A stretch of DNA of 64,000 nucleotides from Porites lobata (Eukaryota; Cnidaria; Anthozoa; Scleractinia; Poritidae). This document shows positions 35,601 through 47,856 of this stretch, in pieces. Numbering within the stretch: position 1 is the first letter of the stretch; each line of letters begins with the position of its first letter. Made by a program: the position numbers and the translations under genes. The notes beneath the pieces were generated by a model. The model was given only the letters and a program-made list of their open reading frames with translations, did not search any database and was not told where the DNA came from. Location: the NCBI GenBank assembly GCA_942486035.1, contig CALNXK010000100.1, forward strand, positions 1,135,001 to 1,199,000. Reading direction: 5' to 3'.

Positions 35601-37259
35601 CGCTTACAAAGGCATTCATTTTTAAAACAATCTCTTAAGCATAGCAGGACATCAACTGCACGCCTAGCTACACCTTGTGCCTTTAAACTGGCCCCCGGAA
35701 ATTTTGGAGATTGAATTTAGTTAACATACCAACGAAAAACCCTTGTTGATAAACCCGGGGGCCCCACTCACATATTTTAATGACGGGGGGGTCCGACAGA
35801 GGTTCATATTTTATACCCAAAAAATCCCAACTTCAGAATTTGTCTACCCAAAAAAACCCTACTTTTTTTTTAGCATACCCAAAAAAATCCCTCAGTGTTT
35901 TTGCATCAGCAAATTTTATTATTTATCTTCTGGAAAGCTAAAACATGCCTACTTCAACTTTGGTTTGAGCTGATGAAAAATACAATACCCCAAAAAAAAC
36001 GGGTGTTGTTTTCGCGACCCAAAAAAATCCCGGCGTCTTTCATAGACCCCAAAAAATCCCTTTTGGCCAAAATGTCAGACCCAAAAAAATCCTTCGGACC
36101 TCCCCGTCATTAAAATATGCGAGTGGGGCCCCTGGGTTGATAAATCACCTCCTTTCTTGCAGATATATTTAGTAACTGAACCAGACTGTCCCAAAAGTTT
36201 TCCTTCAGGAGTCACAATGTAGGGCAAATGACCAAACGGCGGTCTGCCAGCTGACGCAAAAAAAGAAAACAGATTAAAAAAGAGATGAAAATTTCTTTAC
36301 AAACACTACATTGACTCGTGAGAATTGCGAAATAAGGCGGTTTAGTTTCAATTCCCGTTGTTGGTGGCCGTGGACACTCCAGGGCCACTGTAGTTGGCAA
36401 AACGGAGATGCCAGCCCCCGCCTGCAAAAACTAAGTTGTCAAAAATGTCTTTTTTAGAAGTTCCCGACGTAAATACGAGATAATAGTCGAACAGACATCG
36501 ATGATATTTCCTCAACTTTCCACCTTTTGCTTGTTTCAACCATTATGGTAAGTCGTATTGCTTGTTTTGTTGGACTCGTTTTGGTCGTTCCGGCCGTATC
36601 GCTCGAACACACGTTAAGTTTAGGTAATTCGTTTGGTTCGTTACGTCCGTTTCGCTCGTGTCGTTTTGATGATTTCGTTTTCGGCTGCGCATGCCCACCG
36701 TGAAACCTGCACTACACATACAAAAAAACAACAGTCTCAGAAATGTGATTGAAAGTATATTGGTCATGTTTGCCGTTGTGAACACTATGCCGTGATGTGA
36801 ACAAAGTCGATTGCGAAGTCCAAGCGTCCTTATCGGGACCCTTGGATAAATATAGAGGTGTACAAAAGATAGGAGTGGTTTCGCTGCATTGGTTGACCGT
36901 CTAGTCGCCAATGCAACTCGGTAACAAGATTACTGATTAGGGGATTAAACTGCACTCGCCTACATAATTTTATTTATATACTCAGTAAACACGAGTAAAG
37001 CTTACCTCGCGCGTAAGCCATTTTCAATCGAGCATACTGTTTTAAAAGGCTATTTAAGTAATTAGACAACTATAATACCTTAAGTAATTGGAAAAAAGGG
37101 CGTGATTATTGTGGAAATCCACTTACATGCTTTCTCCTTTGCCCATTCCTCAAAAGGCAGCCTGGTGTCCTCGAAATCAATTTTAGCCGCTGCGAAAGCC
37201 AATCGAGTTCTTTCTCCTCGACCGCGGATTGGAAAGTAAACAAGCTTGTAGCCTGACAT
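32672..37259 (-). CDS. Sigma-class glutathione S-transferase (HPGDS-like), tandem copy B
   Basis: Five exons: 37259-37127, 36250-36149, 34891-34776, 33425-33315, 32848-32672; lengths and phases match copy A exactly, giving 212 aa. Catalytic Tyr8 (MSGYKLVYFP), LPY (53-55), Gln66-Ser67 and GLCPADSFD are present. The last exon starts LTSADILFFDF, the helical-domain aspartate motif of cytosolic GSTs. Expected activity is glutathione conjugation or prostaglandin isomerisation in the cytosol. Substrate-pocket positions differ between the copies (for example FGHLPY here and FDELPY in copy A; GSVTK and GAICK), suggesting divergence after duplication. Its stop codon is about 1.47 kb from the start of copy A. 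The start ATG lies where the sigma-class N-terminus normally begins. Confidence 0.94.
33021..33240. repeat. MITE family B, copy 2
   Basis: It begins TTAACCCTTTAAACCCTAAG and ends CTGAAAGGGTTAA, with TTAA at both edges. It lies in GST-B intron 4. Confidence 0.8.
33426..34775. other. GST-B intron 3 with several repeats
   Basis: Family E palindrome at 34383-34462 (CCTCGTTCCCAGGTTCCTCT ... GGACCCTGGGAACAAGG). Another inverted element lies at about 34566-34706, with ends ACCCTGGGTACCACAAG and GGCATCCAGGGTACCC. The text at 34130-34215 resembles 1250-1450. No coding is supported. Confidence 0.6.
35356..35505. repeat. Foldback element in GST-B intron 2
   Basis: TAGACCTTTGACACGAGGCG at the left is inverted, with mismatches, as CGCGTGACAAAGGTCTA at the right. 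The arms continue through TTGTTTATGCACGGATAGCC / GGCTAGCCGTGCATAAACAA. Confidence 0.85.
35754..36137. repeat. Foldback element with ACCCAAAAAAATCC interior, GST-B intron 2
   Basis: CCCGGGGGCCCCACTCACAT at the left and GCGAGTGGGGCCCCTGGG at the right are inverted ends; ATTTTAATGACGGGG / CCCCGTCATTAAAATA continues the arms. The interior has many ACCCAAAAAA words. The right end stops only 12 bp from exon 2 of the gene. Confidence 0.8.
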
Positions 37260-39382
37260 TTCTGCAGACGTTTGAGAAGATTCTTCACTGCACGCCCAAA
37301 ACACACTTGCCAACTGAAGGTCTTAAAGAAATCGTGACTAAGCAGTTCTCGGTGTTTAATCAGTTGTTAATATATTCAAACATATGCAAAAAATATAGTG
37401 CCGTCTGCGGTTAACTTTCACTGAACCGTGTCATGTAACGCAGTATTGACTATGAACCTTAAGCAAAAATTAGAGCATATCTAGGGTACCAACAAAAGCA
37501 ATATAAAACGCTTGATTAAAATAACGAGTCGACACAGGTGCTTCAAAGACGGTATGGTTGCATTGCGTGACGCGATTGGTACATTGGTGCTGAAACAACA
37601 GCCTTTCATGGTCTCATTCGGGCTGTTATGATCACTACCGGGTAACCGGTAGTAATGTTCCTACCCATAAAGTTTCTCTTTATGCATCGGAGAAACAATT
37701 TCACTGGCTAAAGAAAGTACGGTTCCTATGAAATCTCCCCGGGCAGGAGGGGAACTCGAGGCTCCAACCGAAAGGGGTACATGACTTTTTTCAGGCCTCA
37801 GGTATCTGAAAGGGTAGGGATTTCACTATTTAAGGTATATATGTAAGGAAAGATGTCATTTCGGTCTGTAAAAAAGGCCCAAAAGAGCTACCAGATGCAT
37901 TTTTCGGCTGCGAAAAGGTCAAGAAAACGTTCTGGTGTGCATGGTATATTCATGTTTTAAGAACAGTGCATTTACAGCAGTCAGTTAAAAGGGATCGATG
38001 CAAAGTTCTAGACAAGGTATGTGAAAGGGGTAACATTTGTCAACAGAAGGTATACGAAAGATACCATTTCTGTCAAAAATGGTATATAAGAGGGTAAGGC
38101 GTGGGACCACGGGGCAGAGCCTCCCCGAAGAAAACTTTATTGAGTACCCCCCACGGGATTGTCTCGGCTCGTTACACAGGGTCCAGAGGAGACGTGTTTG
38201 TCGTTAGAACATCAAAACCCGGAAAAACCTGCGGTCAGGATCGCGTTACTATTTTTCGTTAGAAGCCACCGAAACCAAGACGGGGCGGTCTACCAGATAA
38301 AAGACTACGGTACCTGTCTGATCCTGCAGGTTTCTTTTTTTAATGTAAAGTCAACATGAAACTTTCTGCAGTGCCACTCACCGATCATATCAGTCGAAAC
38401 GGCGATCGCTTAATAGTTTCTGCTCGAAATTTTGCCGGCAGAACTCATCCAAGCCTATAGTTGAAATTGGGTTGCCCTCTCCTTATTTTAGAGGCGCTTT
38501 GAAAATGCTGTGAAGGCAGTGTGGCCGGCTATTTGGAATGTCGTCACAGATTCCGCGGATTCATTTTCCATAACATATATCCCTTGGCTAATAATAGCCC
38601 ATTTCCGAGGTACAAACCTCTCACTTTCAAAACGAGGCCAAGTGCAGAAATGAGTTTAATTTGCTAAACTTTGTTGTAGAAATGAGTTTTTAGGCTTGAA
38701 ACAATTTGCGTGAGAATAAAAAAAAAATCGGAGACTTTATTCACGCTTTTCACCATTTTAAGCCTCGCATTTGAAAACGGAGGCTTCTGAAACAACTCCG
38801 TCCTCCTGGAAAAATTTATTCATGGCCGATATTTGTTTGATTGGGAGGAGGAGTCACATTTTTTCTGCCTTTAGGATGGGAGGTTGGGCGCTTATTCGAA
38901 TAAGTACGTTACTCGTGGATGGGTATTCACCCCGCTTTGCATATCTGCATTGTCACCAGCATACCATAATTATTTTTTATTGGAACCTTTTGAGATGAAA
39001 ATCTTCAAAAGATCTGTTTAGGATTACTGTACATACGCTCAGTCGAGAAAATTACCATTGCTTATATATTATTTCTACTTGTTAAAAATTACACCAATGA
39101 GAACTGTACAACAGACAATGTGTATAATATACTTACACTGTTTCTAAATCATAACTGCTAAGCTTTTTAAATGATGATTGTCATTTATCCAGTTGTTCAA
39201 AAGTTGGATTTTAGCGCTATCTATCAGATAAATCATATCCAATAGACCTATTCGCGATCGGCTAACTCAATGTTGTACCCAATTCAAATCTCCCCGGGGT
39301 TAAGATTCTTTGTATATTATATTTGCATTATAATGTGGCATTCACATTTACATGATATTCCTTGAGCTGTATTCCAGGTTAA
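37260..39382. other. Intergenic upstream of GST copy B; dispersed repeat at about 37735-38135
   Basis: About 37735-38135 matches the fragment at 53228-53345 through GAAAGGGGTAACATTTGTCA-type and TCTGTCAAAAATGGTA words, then GGACCACGGG. The remainder has short open frames without recognisable domains. The GST-B promoter should lie just above 37260. Confidence 0.55.
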
Positions 39383-39564
39383 GGGCCCGCCGTTACATGA
39401 GGGTGGGGGACCCCAGGTAGGTGAGGTAACATGTGGCGGGTTACCCCACCTAACATGTAAACGTGATCACATTAAAATGAGAGATTGTATGGACAAGCGG
39501 GTTACCCCACCTACGCGGGTTACCTCACCTACCTGGGGTCCCCCACCATCATGTAAACAGGCCC
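39383..39564. repeat. Foldback repeat, Harbinger-like, copy 2 (complete)
   Basis: The ends GGGCCCGCCGTTACATGA and TCATGTAAACAGGCCC are inverted, and the arms extend through GGTGGGGGACCCCAGGTAGG for about 50 bp. TAA flanks both sides (39380-39382 and 39565-39567), a 3-bp duplication as made by PIF/Harbinger elements. Confidence 0.85.
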
Positions 39565-39567
39565 TAA

Positions 39568-40421
39568 TTCCACGATATTTGACAAAAATTTTTTGCTTTG
39601 TTATTTAAATTTGTCAATCCCGGAGGATTACAGAACAATAGCCTTATTCCGTCGTTTGAGAAATGAGGCGAGAGAAAAATTTATCCACTCGTTGAGACAG
39701 GCGAGATTTATCCACTTTTTTAAACTATACAACGTATACAAGCTTATACACTCCAGCCTTAAACAAGGCCATGAAATTATCAGATTTTTACCAGTAAACT
39801 ACACCGTACGGTACAGAAGTCCCACCTATATACCTTCCTTACATCTAGCAATGATTCGCTGGTGAGGAAATCTGAAAATGTGAGTTTCGACGTTCGTTTT
39901 TGGTAAAGAAAGTCTGTAAGCAACAGACTCGCTCAATCACGTACAAATATCAGGAAATTGTTTCCGAAAAGCTCTGTAAAGGGAGACTCACTAAAATGTA
40001 TGTATGTACGTAGGAAAAAAGTGGTTCCCGAGAATTTTATATCCCACTGTCATTAGTTCAGAAGCAGAAGGAAAAGCTCGTTGCTGTTTGTTTACGTTTT
40101 TCGTAAACGTCACGTTGAGTTTCACGTGCTAGTCGTGCAAACACGGAAAGAAATGTACAAAAGTGTGCTGCACGTGCAGAGATGTTGTTTTGCATAATAA
40201 TTAAGCCATTGCTTTTTTCAGCTCGTCGTTGCCGTCGCCAAAGAATGGTTGCTCAAGCTCCACTGCATGTTTCATACGTACGCTACTACGAGGTAAGAAT
40301 TATACTTCAATCTATGAGCATACCAATGAAATATTTACTTCAATATGAAAGCTTTTAAGCTGCACTTCAAGCTCAAATTACATATACTGTCGGTAGATCA
40401 TAGCTTCGAATGTACGGTCTA
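39568..40421. other. Intergenic, family fragment at about 40080-40265
   Basis: GTTTTTCGTAAACGTCACG, GTGCTGCACGTGCAGAG and GCTCGTCGTTGCCGTCGCC match the AGCTTAAGCAACGACG MITE family. No gene is seen. Confidence 0.5.
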
Positions 40422-40651
40422 AAGCCTCGTGCAAAGGGACACAACATTGTTGGCAACAACTCCCAACATTGTTGTGAGTTGTTGCGTCCGTTTGCATGTA
40501 GCTAAAAGTTTGACCGGTTTCAAACTTTGCCCAACAACTCCAAACAAAATTGAACAACATGCAAAAGGGAGGGCAAAAGGACGCAACATGTAACATGTAA
40601 CAATCTTGGGAGTTTTTGGTCAACAATGTTGCGTCCGTTTGCACAGGGCTT
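40422..40651. repeat. MITE family D, copy 2
   Basis: The ends AAGCCTCGTGCAAAGGGACA and TGCGTCCGTTTGCACAGGGC are inverted. The interior shares AGTTTGACCGGTTTCAAACT with the copy at 24810-25150. Confidence 0.85.
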
Positions 40652-41751
40652 AACGAAATCCTGCATGCTCGTAGAATTAAAGTGTCTTGCGCCCTATAAC
40701 ATTTTCATTTAATAGTCTGTACGCAAAAAGGCTCTCAACGTTTAAACATATTACTATAGTTAGTGTTGCAACGTATATCGTTTATAAAAAGCTACTGATA
40801 AATATTTTCCACACTATTGCCCGTCATTTCTTCCCAGGCGAAATTAATATTTTGTACCTGACTGGAGAGGAATTCTTTTTTAATTTGGCCGGAATGTACC
40901 CTCATCTTCCTTGTCCCGGATTACGAACAGCCTCCCATTTTTTGCCACTCTACTCAAATTATGGGGTAAAATATGAGACCCACTGTCAAACCAAAGAACA
41001 CGCGCAAGCAAAAGTTGTGTTACTGGCAATCTACGCCAAACTTTCGACGAAATCATCAACGTTTTTTGAATGAGGCAGGATGGCTCGCTTCAAAGAAAAA
41101 CTACACAAATTGCTCAAATTAACCAACTCTTTCGACTATTGAATTTAATTCGTGCGTACCACTGATACTAACTATGGAAAAATTTAAAGTTAGTACTATC
41201 CGATATGTGATGATCCACTTTTAAGATCGACAGGGTGATGCTTTTTAGTAAGACGGCAAAAATTTGCTTTTGTACATGCGTTCCATTTTAAAAAAGGCTG
41301 TATGTATTTCCTGGCACCGGTCAAACTAGACCTGTTTCATGAAAGGTATCTGATTAACTATCATTCTTAGAAATTATATTAATAGATATCTTTAGCCTTA
41401 TTCACACAAACATGACAACAGAAACAGATATGTTCTCCCTAACTTTTGAGACACCCTGACAGGCCCTATCTATTAACTTAAACATGACAACAGAGTAAGA
41501 TATGTTCTCCCTAACTTCTGGGACACTGTGGTTAAGGAACATCCTCACGTGATCGCTCAGTCTAAGTAGTAAACACTCTCAGAATTGGCGTCAATAGGTC
41601 TAATTTTGTTGAAAAGGCGCATCGCGCCTAAAATAGATAACTTTTGGTGACATGTCAGATTCCCTACACTATTTACACCTGGTCGTTTCTATGAAATCCA
41701 TAGTATAACCGACCACCATTTACGAAAAAGAGGTCTATACTTTAACCCCTA
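40652..41751. other. Intergenic, 3' flank of SPEF1
   Basis: AT-rich. ATGACAACAGA(A/G) plus GATATGTTCTCCCTAACTT occurs twice (about 41410 and 41483), a short direct duplication of about 73 bp. No exon is supported. Confidence 0.5.
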
Positions 41752-44700
41752 CTAGTGTTCTTGTAACTGTTGCGCACTGTAAGACGTATGATGAACCGGT
41801 GGAAGCGGTTGTTGATGATGCATATGCATAGCTGGTAATGATGGATCCACAGCCGGCGGCTGAGGTGGGTGTGGTTGGGGTGGTAGCTGTCGAGGCGGAG
41901 GCTGCGTCGCTTGTTGGAGTCTTTTTGTTAGGTCATCTATTCTTAAATCTTTTAGGTGAAGCAAGTGTTCTAGTCTTCGAATTTTAACATTTAAAATCTA
42001 GAAAGAAATTATTACAATGATCATTATTAATTGTCGTTATAAATTGATAAGAATGAATAACAATTATTATTATTATTTATCAAATATCATCTTAAAATGC
42101 CAGTTACTAAATTACTAGTTACTGTTTCTAAACGCATTCGCCCCTGAACCGCTCGTAGTCGTCTGTGCCAGTGCACCTTGCGACCTAATCAGTTTCAAGG
42201 ATTAAGGACAACTTTGTCACCTAACTTGTGAAGGGCGAAGAGATCTTTCAGACTGTTCCAGAATGAGAACGCTTTGGTCTAGGAGGTCGGAGAAAAAGGC
42301 AAAACAAAAGAAAATTCTAAAGTTGACCCGAAAATTTCACGAAAATTTTGTTCCACTACTCACCTGTACTTCCATTCATCTAATCCTTCGATCCTAAAAA
42401 CTCTTCCCACCGAAATCAAGGCTAGTAAATGCCAAGCAAAAGGAAAAAAAATGGGGCAAGACAGGCTAAAGAGGAAGGGAGAAGAGAAAGCGAAAAGTGA
42501 AAGTCCAGACGGCTGTGTCACTTTTAAACTCAAAACCCTTCGAAATTTTTGTTTCTACATATGCCTAAACTTCTGAAGCTTATAATTTGCATCTCGAACA
42601 AAAGATCGCGAAGTACTCGACCTATATGGTTTAGGGCATTTTAGCGTACCTGAACAGTTTCTTGGGAGGCAAGCAAGGCTTGTTCCTTTTCTTCCAATAG
42701 CAATCTTGTATTTTGAGAATCTCCAGTTGTACCGTTTACGTCTTGGTATGACTGGGAGCGTGGCACTTTCCTGCAGACAAAACAATCAGCATGAATACTA
42801 CCCTGCGAGCAGGGGTTTCTCCAAGGTGGACGCTACGCTACGCTACAAGAGGGAGACAAATCACTGCGAGCGACCGTTTGCTTTTCTATCGAGCATGCGC
42901 ACCCACGTGACCTTTACGCCGAACGTCAAATGACATGTTCCCTACACGTATTCGAAAGCTGATTAATTTCCTCCGTTAAAAAATTTTGCATTAAGAGTTA
43001 ATAAACGAAAGCACAATTTCGCTGCCCTTTGTTTCCCTGTTTTTCTTTTTCCCCGGTTCCCGTGGTTTCCCTGTCTTTCTCCCCTGTACAACAAACTCAC
43101 CCTTTTCCTTGATTAACGGGAGCAAGTTTTGTTTTTTCACCCAGGGGTCCAGGAATGGCTGCAGCCCTTCCATCTCTGTTCTTAAACCGAGCATTAGCCC
43201 CACCTCGGGGACTGTCGCCACCTTGCTTGTCTGGAGGACGTGCCGGGTACGGCACTGCTCCATGTGGACCCATCACCTGCTGAAAGAACAGAGTGTTAAA
43301 GCATACGTGTTTCTCAAAAACAAACCATTGGAATTGCAAATACATATGTATGAAAGCACAAACACCGCGTCAACTTAAAAGTTGACGCCAAATTCAATTC
43401 TCACCCTGCAATGATAGGTAGTCGAATCGTAGCAATTTCAAGACTCTTTTATTCAAAACAAAAAGTTATGTATGTGACGAGAAAAATTAACGGCTTACTA
43501 GGAGACAACTTGACATCACAGACGATACGATAGAATACAGGCTATAATCAGACGGCGTGTGATAGGATAGTTTGGCGCGAAACAGTTCCAGAAGAAGGAG
43601 CAATAGCTGTGATTGGCTCAAATCGGGAAAGGAATGCGGTTCGAATGTGAGCAGCCATCTGTTGGGAAGGCGCGTTGCGTGACAAGACAAGAACGGCTGC
43701 GATTAAGCGGCCATAGTCTGTTCAAAGACCCTCTTTTTTCTCTTAACAGATTGTCGCGCGCGTTTATAAAAACAAAAACCGCGGGGGATTTATTGACCTC
43801 AAGCGCAAGGAAGTGGGGCTGGGGAAAGGAGGAAATGAAAGGTCTGTGGACATCTTTGAAAGCAACTGCAACTTACTTTTACCAGAAAAAGTAGCGGGCG
43901 AAAGCGACCAGTACTCAAAGTCCCAAAATGAATGCAGAAAATAATTGTAAATTAAACTTCTATTAGAACTCTAAACAACTGAGGCAACTTTTATTTGCAC
44001 CTAAACTTCAATTATTTATACTGTTCTTAGCAGGCTCTTCTCCTCTTTTGAGTTTTTAATGTACAGTGTACCTCTCACATTAGGGTGTTTTATAACACCA
44101 AAAGTAACAAAATGTTTGAAACTTTTAAAATTTTTGATTGACTGTACTTACATCATTTGTGGCAATTGGTTGCTGCCCATAACCAGTATTAAATGCATAA
44201 CCATAGTTGTTCTCTGGCCCTGAAAAAAAAAGCAAACACCATCTCTAATATGAGTTGGAGTACATACAGTCGAAGTCGTGATCAGTAAAATCCAGATACC
44301 AAAATACCAGTTGTTAATTATTTAAAGGGCTTGAAAAAAACTTGAATTCTAGCTTGTCCTTTTGGCAAGCGGCTCTCATATTTTGGCCACTTCTTGCCTT
44401 TTTTACATATGATTTTGTTTGAGGATGACTTGCCAAGACCTTTACCCATTGGGCACAGGTCAAGGCATGGCATGGCGAGGGTCAAGGCCCCACCTTCCCA
44501 CGGAAAGTTTCACATGTAGAGGCTAAGTTCTCTGAAATGTCACTCCCTCATTTTGGGACCTATTTTAGGCGAATCAGCCGATGTAATTCCAAGCTATTGG
44601 CGTTCAGATCAGGGCAGGATTGTTCAAAGCTGGGTTCAGGTAAACCACAGTTAGCACTGGGCCTAGAGGTTAAGAACTTTGGGGTGACCTAGATGAAGAA

Positions 44701-47700
44701 TGGAGAACAGGAATGGATCACAACTTGCATAAAAATAATTTTAGTAAACCTTCAAGTGCTTGCAGGTGCAAAGAAGTGTTGCTTTGTAATATTAAGAGGT
44801 AACTTTTCCCATAACTTAATAATTAATTATTAATTACCAAGATAAGGTTGTCCATCATCATACATATATGGTTCATGATCAGTGATTGGCCCATTGGGGG
44901 AAAACTCATCATAAACTTGTTGTTGCTTTCGTAAACTATCAGCCTTCTTCTTCGCCATAAACTTTTCAATCTGACAAAGGCAAAAAAGAGAAGCAATAAT
45001 GACAAATAGTAATGTACCAGTCAATGTAATCCCCCCATCCCCTCAACCCGCGCCTAAGCGGGAACTTGGAAAAATATGCTAGAGAAAGTGAGTAAATGTT
45101 CCCACCTCCAGGGCAATATTTCTGTACAAATGTCTTTGCTTGTCCCCGTCTACCATGGAAATTGGGAATTCCAAGGGTTGACTTGCCAAACAACTTCACC
45201 AGCATGAAACCTCATGTTAACCTTTTAGATACGGTAATACCAATGCTCTAAAGAGAGGACCTCTTTAAAGTCTCCTCACGCACCCTGTTCTTTCCTGCGC
45301 CCATTACTTCCAAGCACCTGCTACATAAGCTAAGTTTTTACACATTAAAATTGCAATATAACGGTGGGTAATTTGCTTGCTGCTATATAGCTTCTTTGAA
45401 GCAGACAAGAAAATGGCTCAGTACAGTCTACAATTAGGGAGTGGGGACATACATTGTCTAATGATGCCAAAAGAGAAAAGAAGAAAATAACTCACTTTCA
45501 TTCTAAGATTGGCTAACACAACTTCAATCACCCCAGGTTTACATTCAGCGACATCCTTAACAGTTGACTTTGGCACAGTATAGCTAAGTTTTGAGAAAAC
45601 CTTTCCTGAAAGCAAACAGCGCAGAAGAAGAAAATAATCACCTGGCCTCACTTGTTCACACGTTGGATAGCGCCATCCAACGAATAAAAATCTATAGTGC
45701 TATCCAAAGTTTGAATAACCCGGGCCTGTACTTAAACGCAAAAGCATAATATTATCTCGAATATGTCTCTGGCTTTTGTTTCTGTTAGTAACAAATGAAG
45801 TTGACTTGACTTAATATTACAGCCTTGTTTTTCTTGAAAACCATGTATGTAAAAATTGATAAAAGGTCTTTGGGAAAGCTACAATGGATGAAAGGTAAAA
45901 GCAAACATTTGGCCAGTTTTGAGAAAAAAAGGCCTGAAATCTTAGATACAAGATGATTATCATTTCAACCCTTGCCCAGGGCCATGGTATCTTATCTTGC
46001 GTTTGTCTACTTTGCAGTTAGAAGATGACTTACCTGGCCCTTGCCCATTGGGATGGTTAGCATAGAAAATTACGGATCATTAAATGTTTCTGGGAAACTA
46101 TCCACCGACCCCTCCCCTAAGCCAACATTAACACTTACTTCTCACATAGGGCAAAATGTTGGCTTAGGGGAGGGGTAGGTGAGCAGTTTCCCAGAAACTT
46201 GTCCTCAAGTACAAAAAAATGGCTCTCTAGAGAGAACATGTGTTAACAGTTGTTGTCATACAGTCTGTTGTGCACTTGTGGTTTAGTTGGCTGGCTATGA
46301 AACATACCCTGTTTTGTCGAAGAAAATAAAGTGTGACTTCTTGCATGGAAGAAAAAAAATTCTGATGCACAAAGTGATGCTCATTTATCTGTCATTATAT
46401 AGCATGCTGTTGACTAGCGTCAAAGAGAAAATGAAGCGTGACTTCTTGCATCAGGGAAAAGATTTTTTTGATTCAACAGATCACACTTGACCCTCATGTT
46501 ACGTAGCACCACGCTGCCCACAATTATTACCCCTTATTTGCAAAATTCATTCTTACTTTTGACTTGCAAAAAATAAATTAATAAAATAACAAGCAACGAC
46601 TAGAGCAAAATAGACTCCCTTTGTTTGCAAACTGAATCATACTATGTTTTATATCTGGCCTTCAGAATTATCGCTTTTCTTACTCAGGGAAATTATGGTC
46701 ATGGCATGACTGCATAGTGTACAGTTTCTATGGAAACTGTAAACACATGCAATAATCACAGGAAGCACAATCATGCCAATGGGAACTTACGGTTCAGTGT
46801 GTCCCAGTTTGTTAATTTCTGAGCCTGTGAACTTGCGGATGAATAGTTATGAATTTCCACCATCTTGGGGAGGAAATGAGCCACAATTTCTGCAACTAGG
46901 ACTGAAAAAACAAAATTATTTTCAAAAATATACACGAGGCAATGCATTATAACATAACAGTTTGGGCAATTGCTATTAAAGAAAATGCAAAAAGCATGTG
47001 CATGTAATAGCTTCAAAGCAAAGTCATAGATTGAGATGATCTTCTCAAACTCATTAATAATTCATAAAGAAAATTCAAAGGAAATTAATGTTTAATGAGT
47101 GTTTGGATATCTGATGAAAAACTGCTCATTTTTGCATCCTTAATTTCTCCTTCAAAAATGATTTTGTTTGAGAAGAAATATCAAACATTCGACACAGTGT
47201 TTCATCACCAGATGAAACACTGCATCTCATGTTTGATATATTACTTGAAACTTGGTGCTAAAGCTTTGTACAAACAATTTTGTTTAATGCCTCCCCAAAG
47301 AGGAGCGTTAACTTAATAGTGTGCAAGGTATGTATCTGTCGTTTTGTTGGGAAAGCAATAAATTGTGCACTTGATTAAAATGCATGCTTGTACCTACCTA
47401 GCTAGCTAGTAGTTATACTAAGTTAATCTCAGAACTATAAGTTTAGGCCAACGAATGTTCTACGACAAGATCATGGTCACTTTCATACATAAAATTAAAC
47501 ATATACATTTATTTTACCTCCCTAATAACCTTTAAAAAATGCAAAGACAATTTATTCACAAGTTTTTGATTGAGATTTGATTTGATACGTATTTCATAAG
47601 CTGAACTTCTGTTGGTAGCCAGCAAATTTAATGTTCATATTCTGGTCATCAGCTCTCGATTTTATCAATCCTTGGTAATCTTAATATATTTTTACAAGAT

Positions 47701-47856
47701 CCTGTCGATAACATTACCTCCATCGCTGAAATCTCTCCAAATGTTACGCTTCGGTCGAGATAAATTGATTTCGTCAATCCAAGTGTACAACTCTTGAAGT
47801 CCGTCTTCATCTAAGCTGGTAATAAGCTGACCTGGCGAACCTAACACACCAGACAT
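41752..47856 (-). CDS. SPEF1: SPEF1/CLAMP, calponin-homology microtubule-binding protein
   Basis: Eight exons: 47856-47718, 46901-46791, 45605-45496, 44970-44838, 44219-44152, 43279-43101, 42770-42650, 41997-41752, all GT-AG with agreeing phases, giving 368 aa (vertebrate SPEF1 is about 236). The N-terminal CH domain (about 15-120) shows LYTWIDEINLSRPKRN, RDFSDG, LPKMVEIHNY and the NRKVFSKLSY segment of the CLAMP family. A Gly/Pro-rich middle is followed by a leucine-rich coiled coil (LLLEEKEQALLASQETV and LEHLLHLKDLRIDDL, about 265-320). The tail is His/Pro/Gln-rich, unlike vertebrate SPEF1. Family members bundle and stabilise microtubules in cilia, flagella (central pair) and epithelial cells. 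It is divergent from SLC25A51, whose start is 257 bp away. Exon 6 begins at a CAGCAG tandem acceptor, so one Gln may be optional. Confidence 0.94.
45655..45722. repeat. MITE family C, partial copy
   Basis: GTTGGATAGCGCCATCCAAC ... AGTGCTATCCAAAGTTTGAA; it lies in SPEF1 intron 2. Confidence 0.6.
46085..46198. repeat. MITE family A, copy 3 (best preserved)
   Basis: The ends GTTTCTGGGAAACTATCCAC and GAGCAGTTTCCCAGAAAC are inverted; CCCCTCCCCTAAGCCAACAT / ATGTTGGCTTAGGGGAGGGG continues the arms almost to the centre. It lies in SPEF1 intron 2. Confidence 0.88.
47179..47239. repeat. Perfect-looking hairpin in SPEF1 intron 1
   Basis: TATCAAACATTCGACACAGT and ACTGCATCTCATGTTTGATA pair with few mismatches; the loop is ACCA between TTCATC and GATGAA. 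Confidence 0.7.

Noticed and set aside
40687..41073. 128-codon frame (+) between repeats
   Set aside because: Hydrophobic, low-complexity translation with no family resemblance or splice support.
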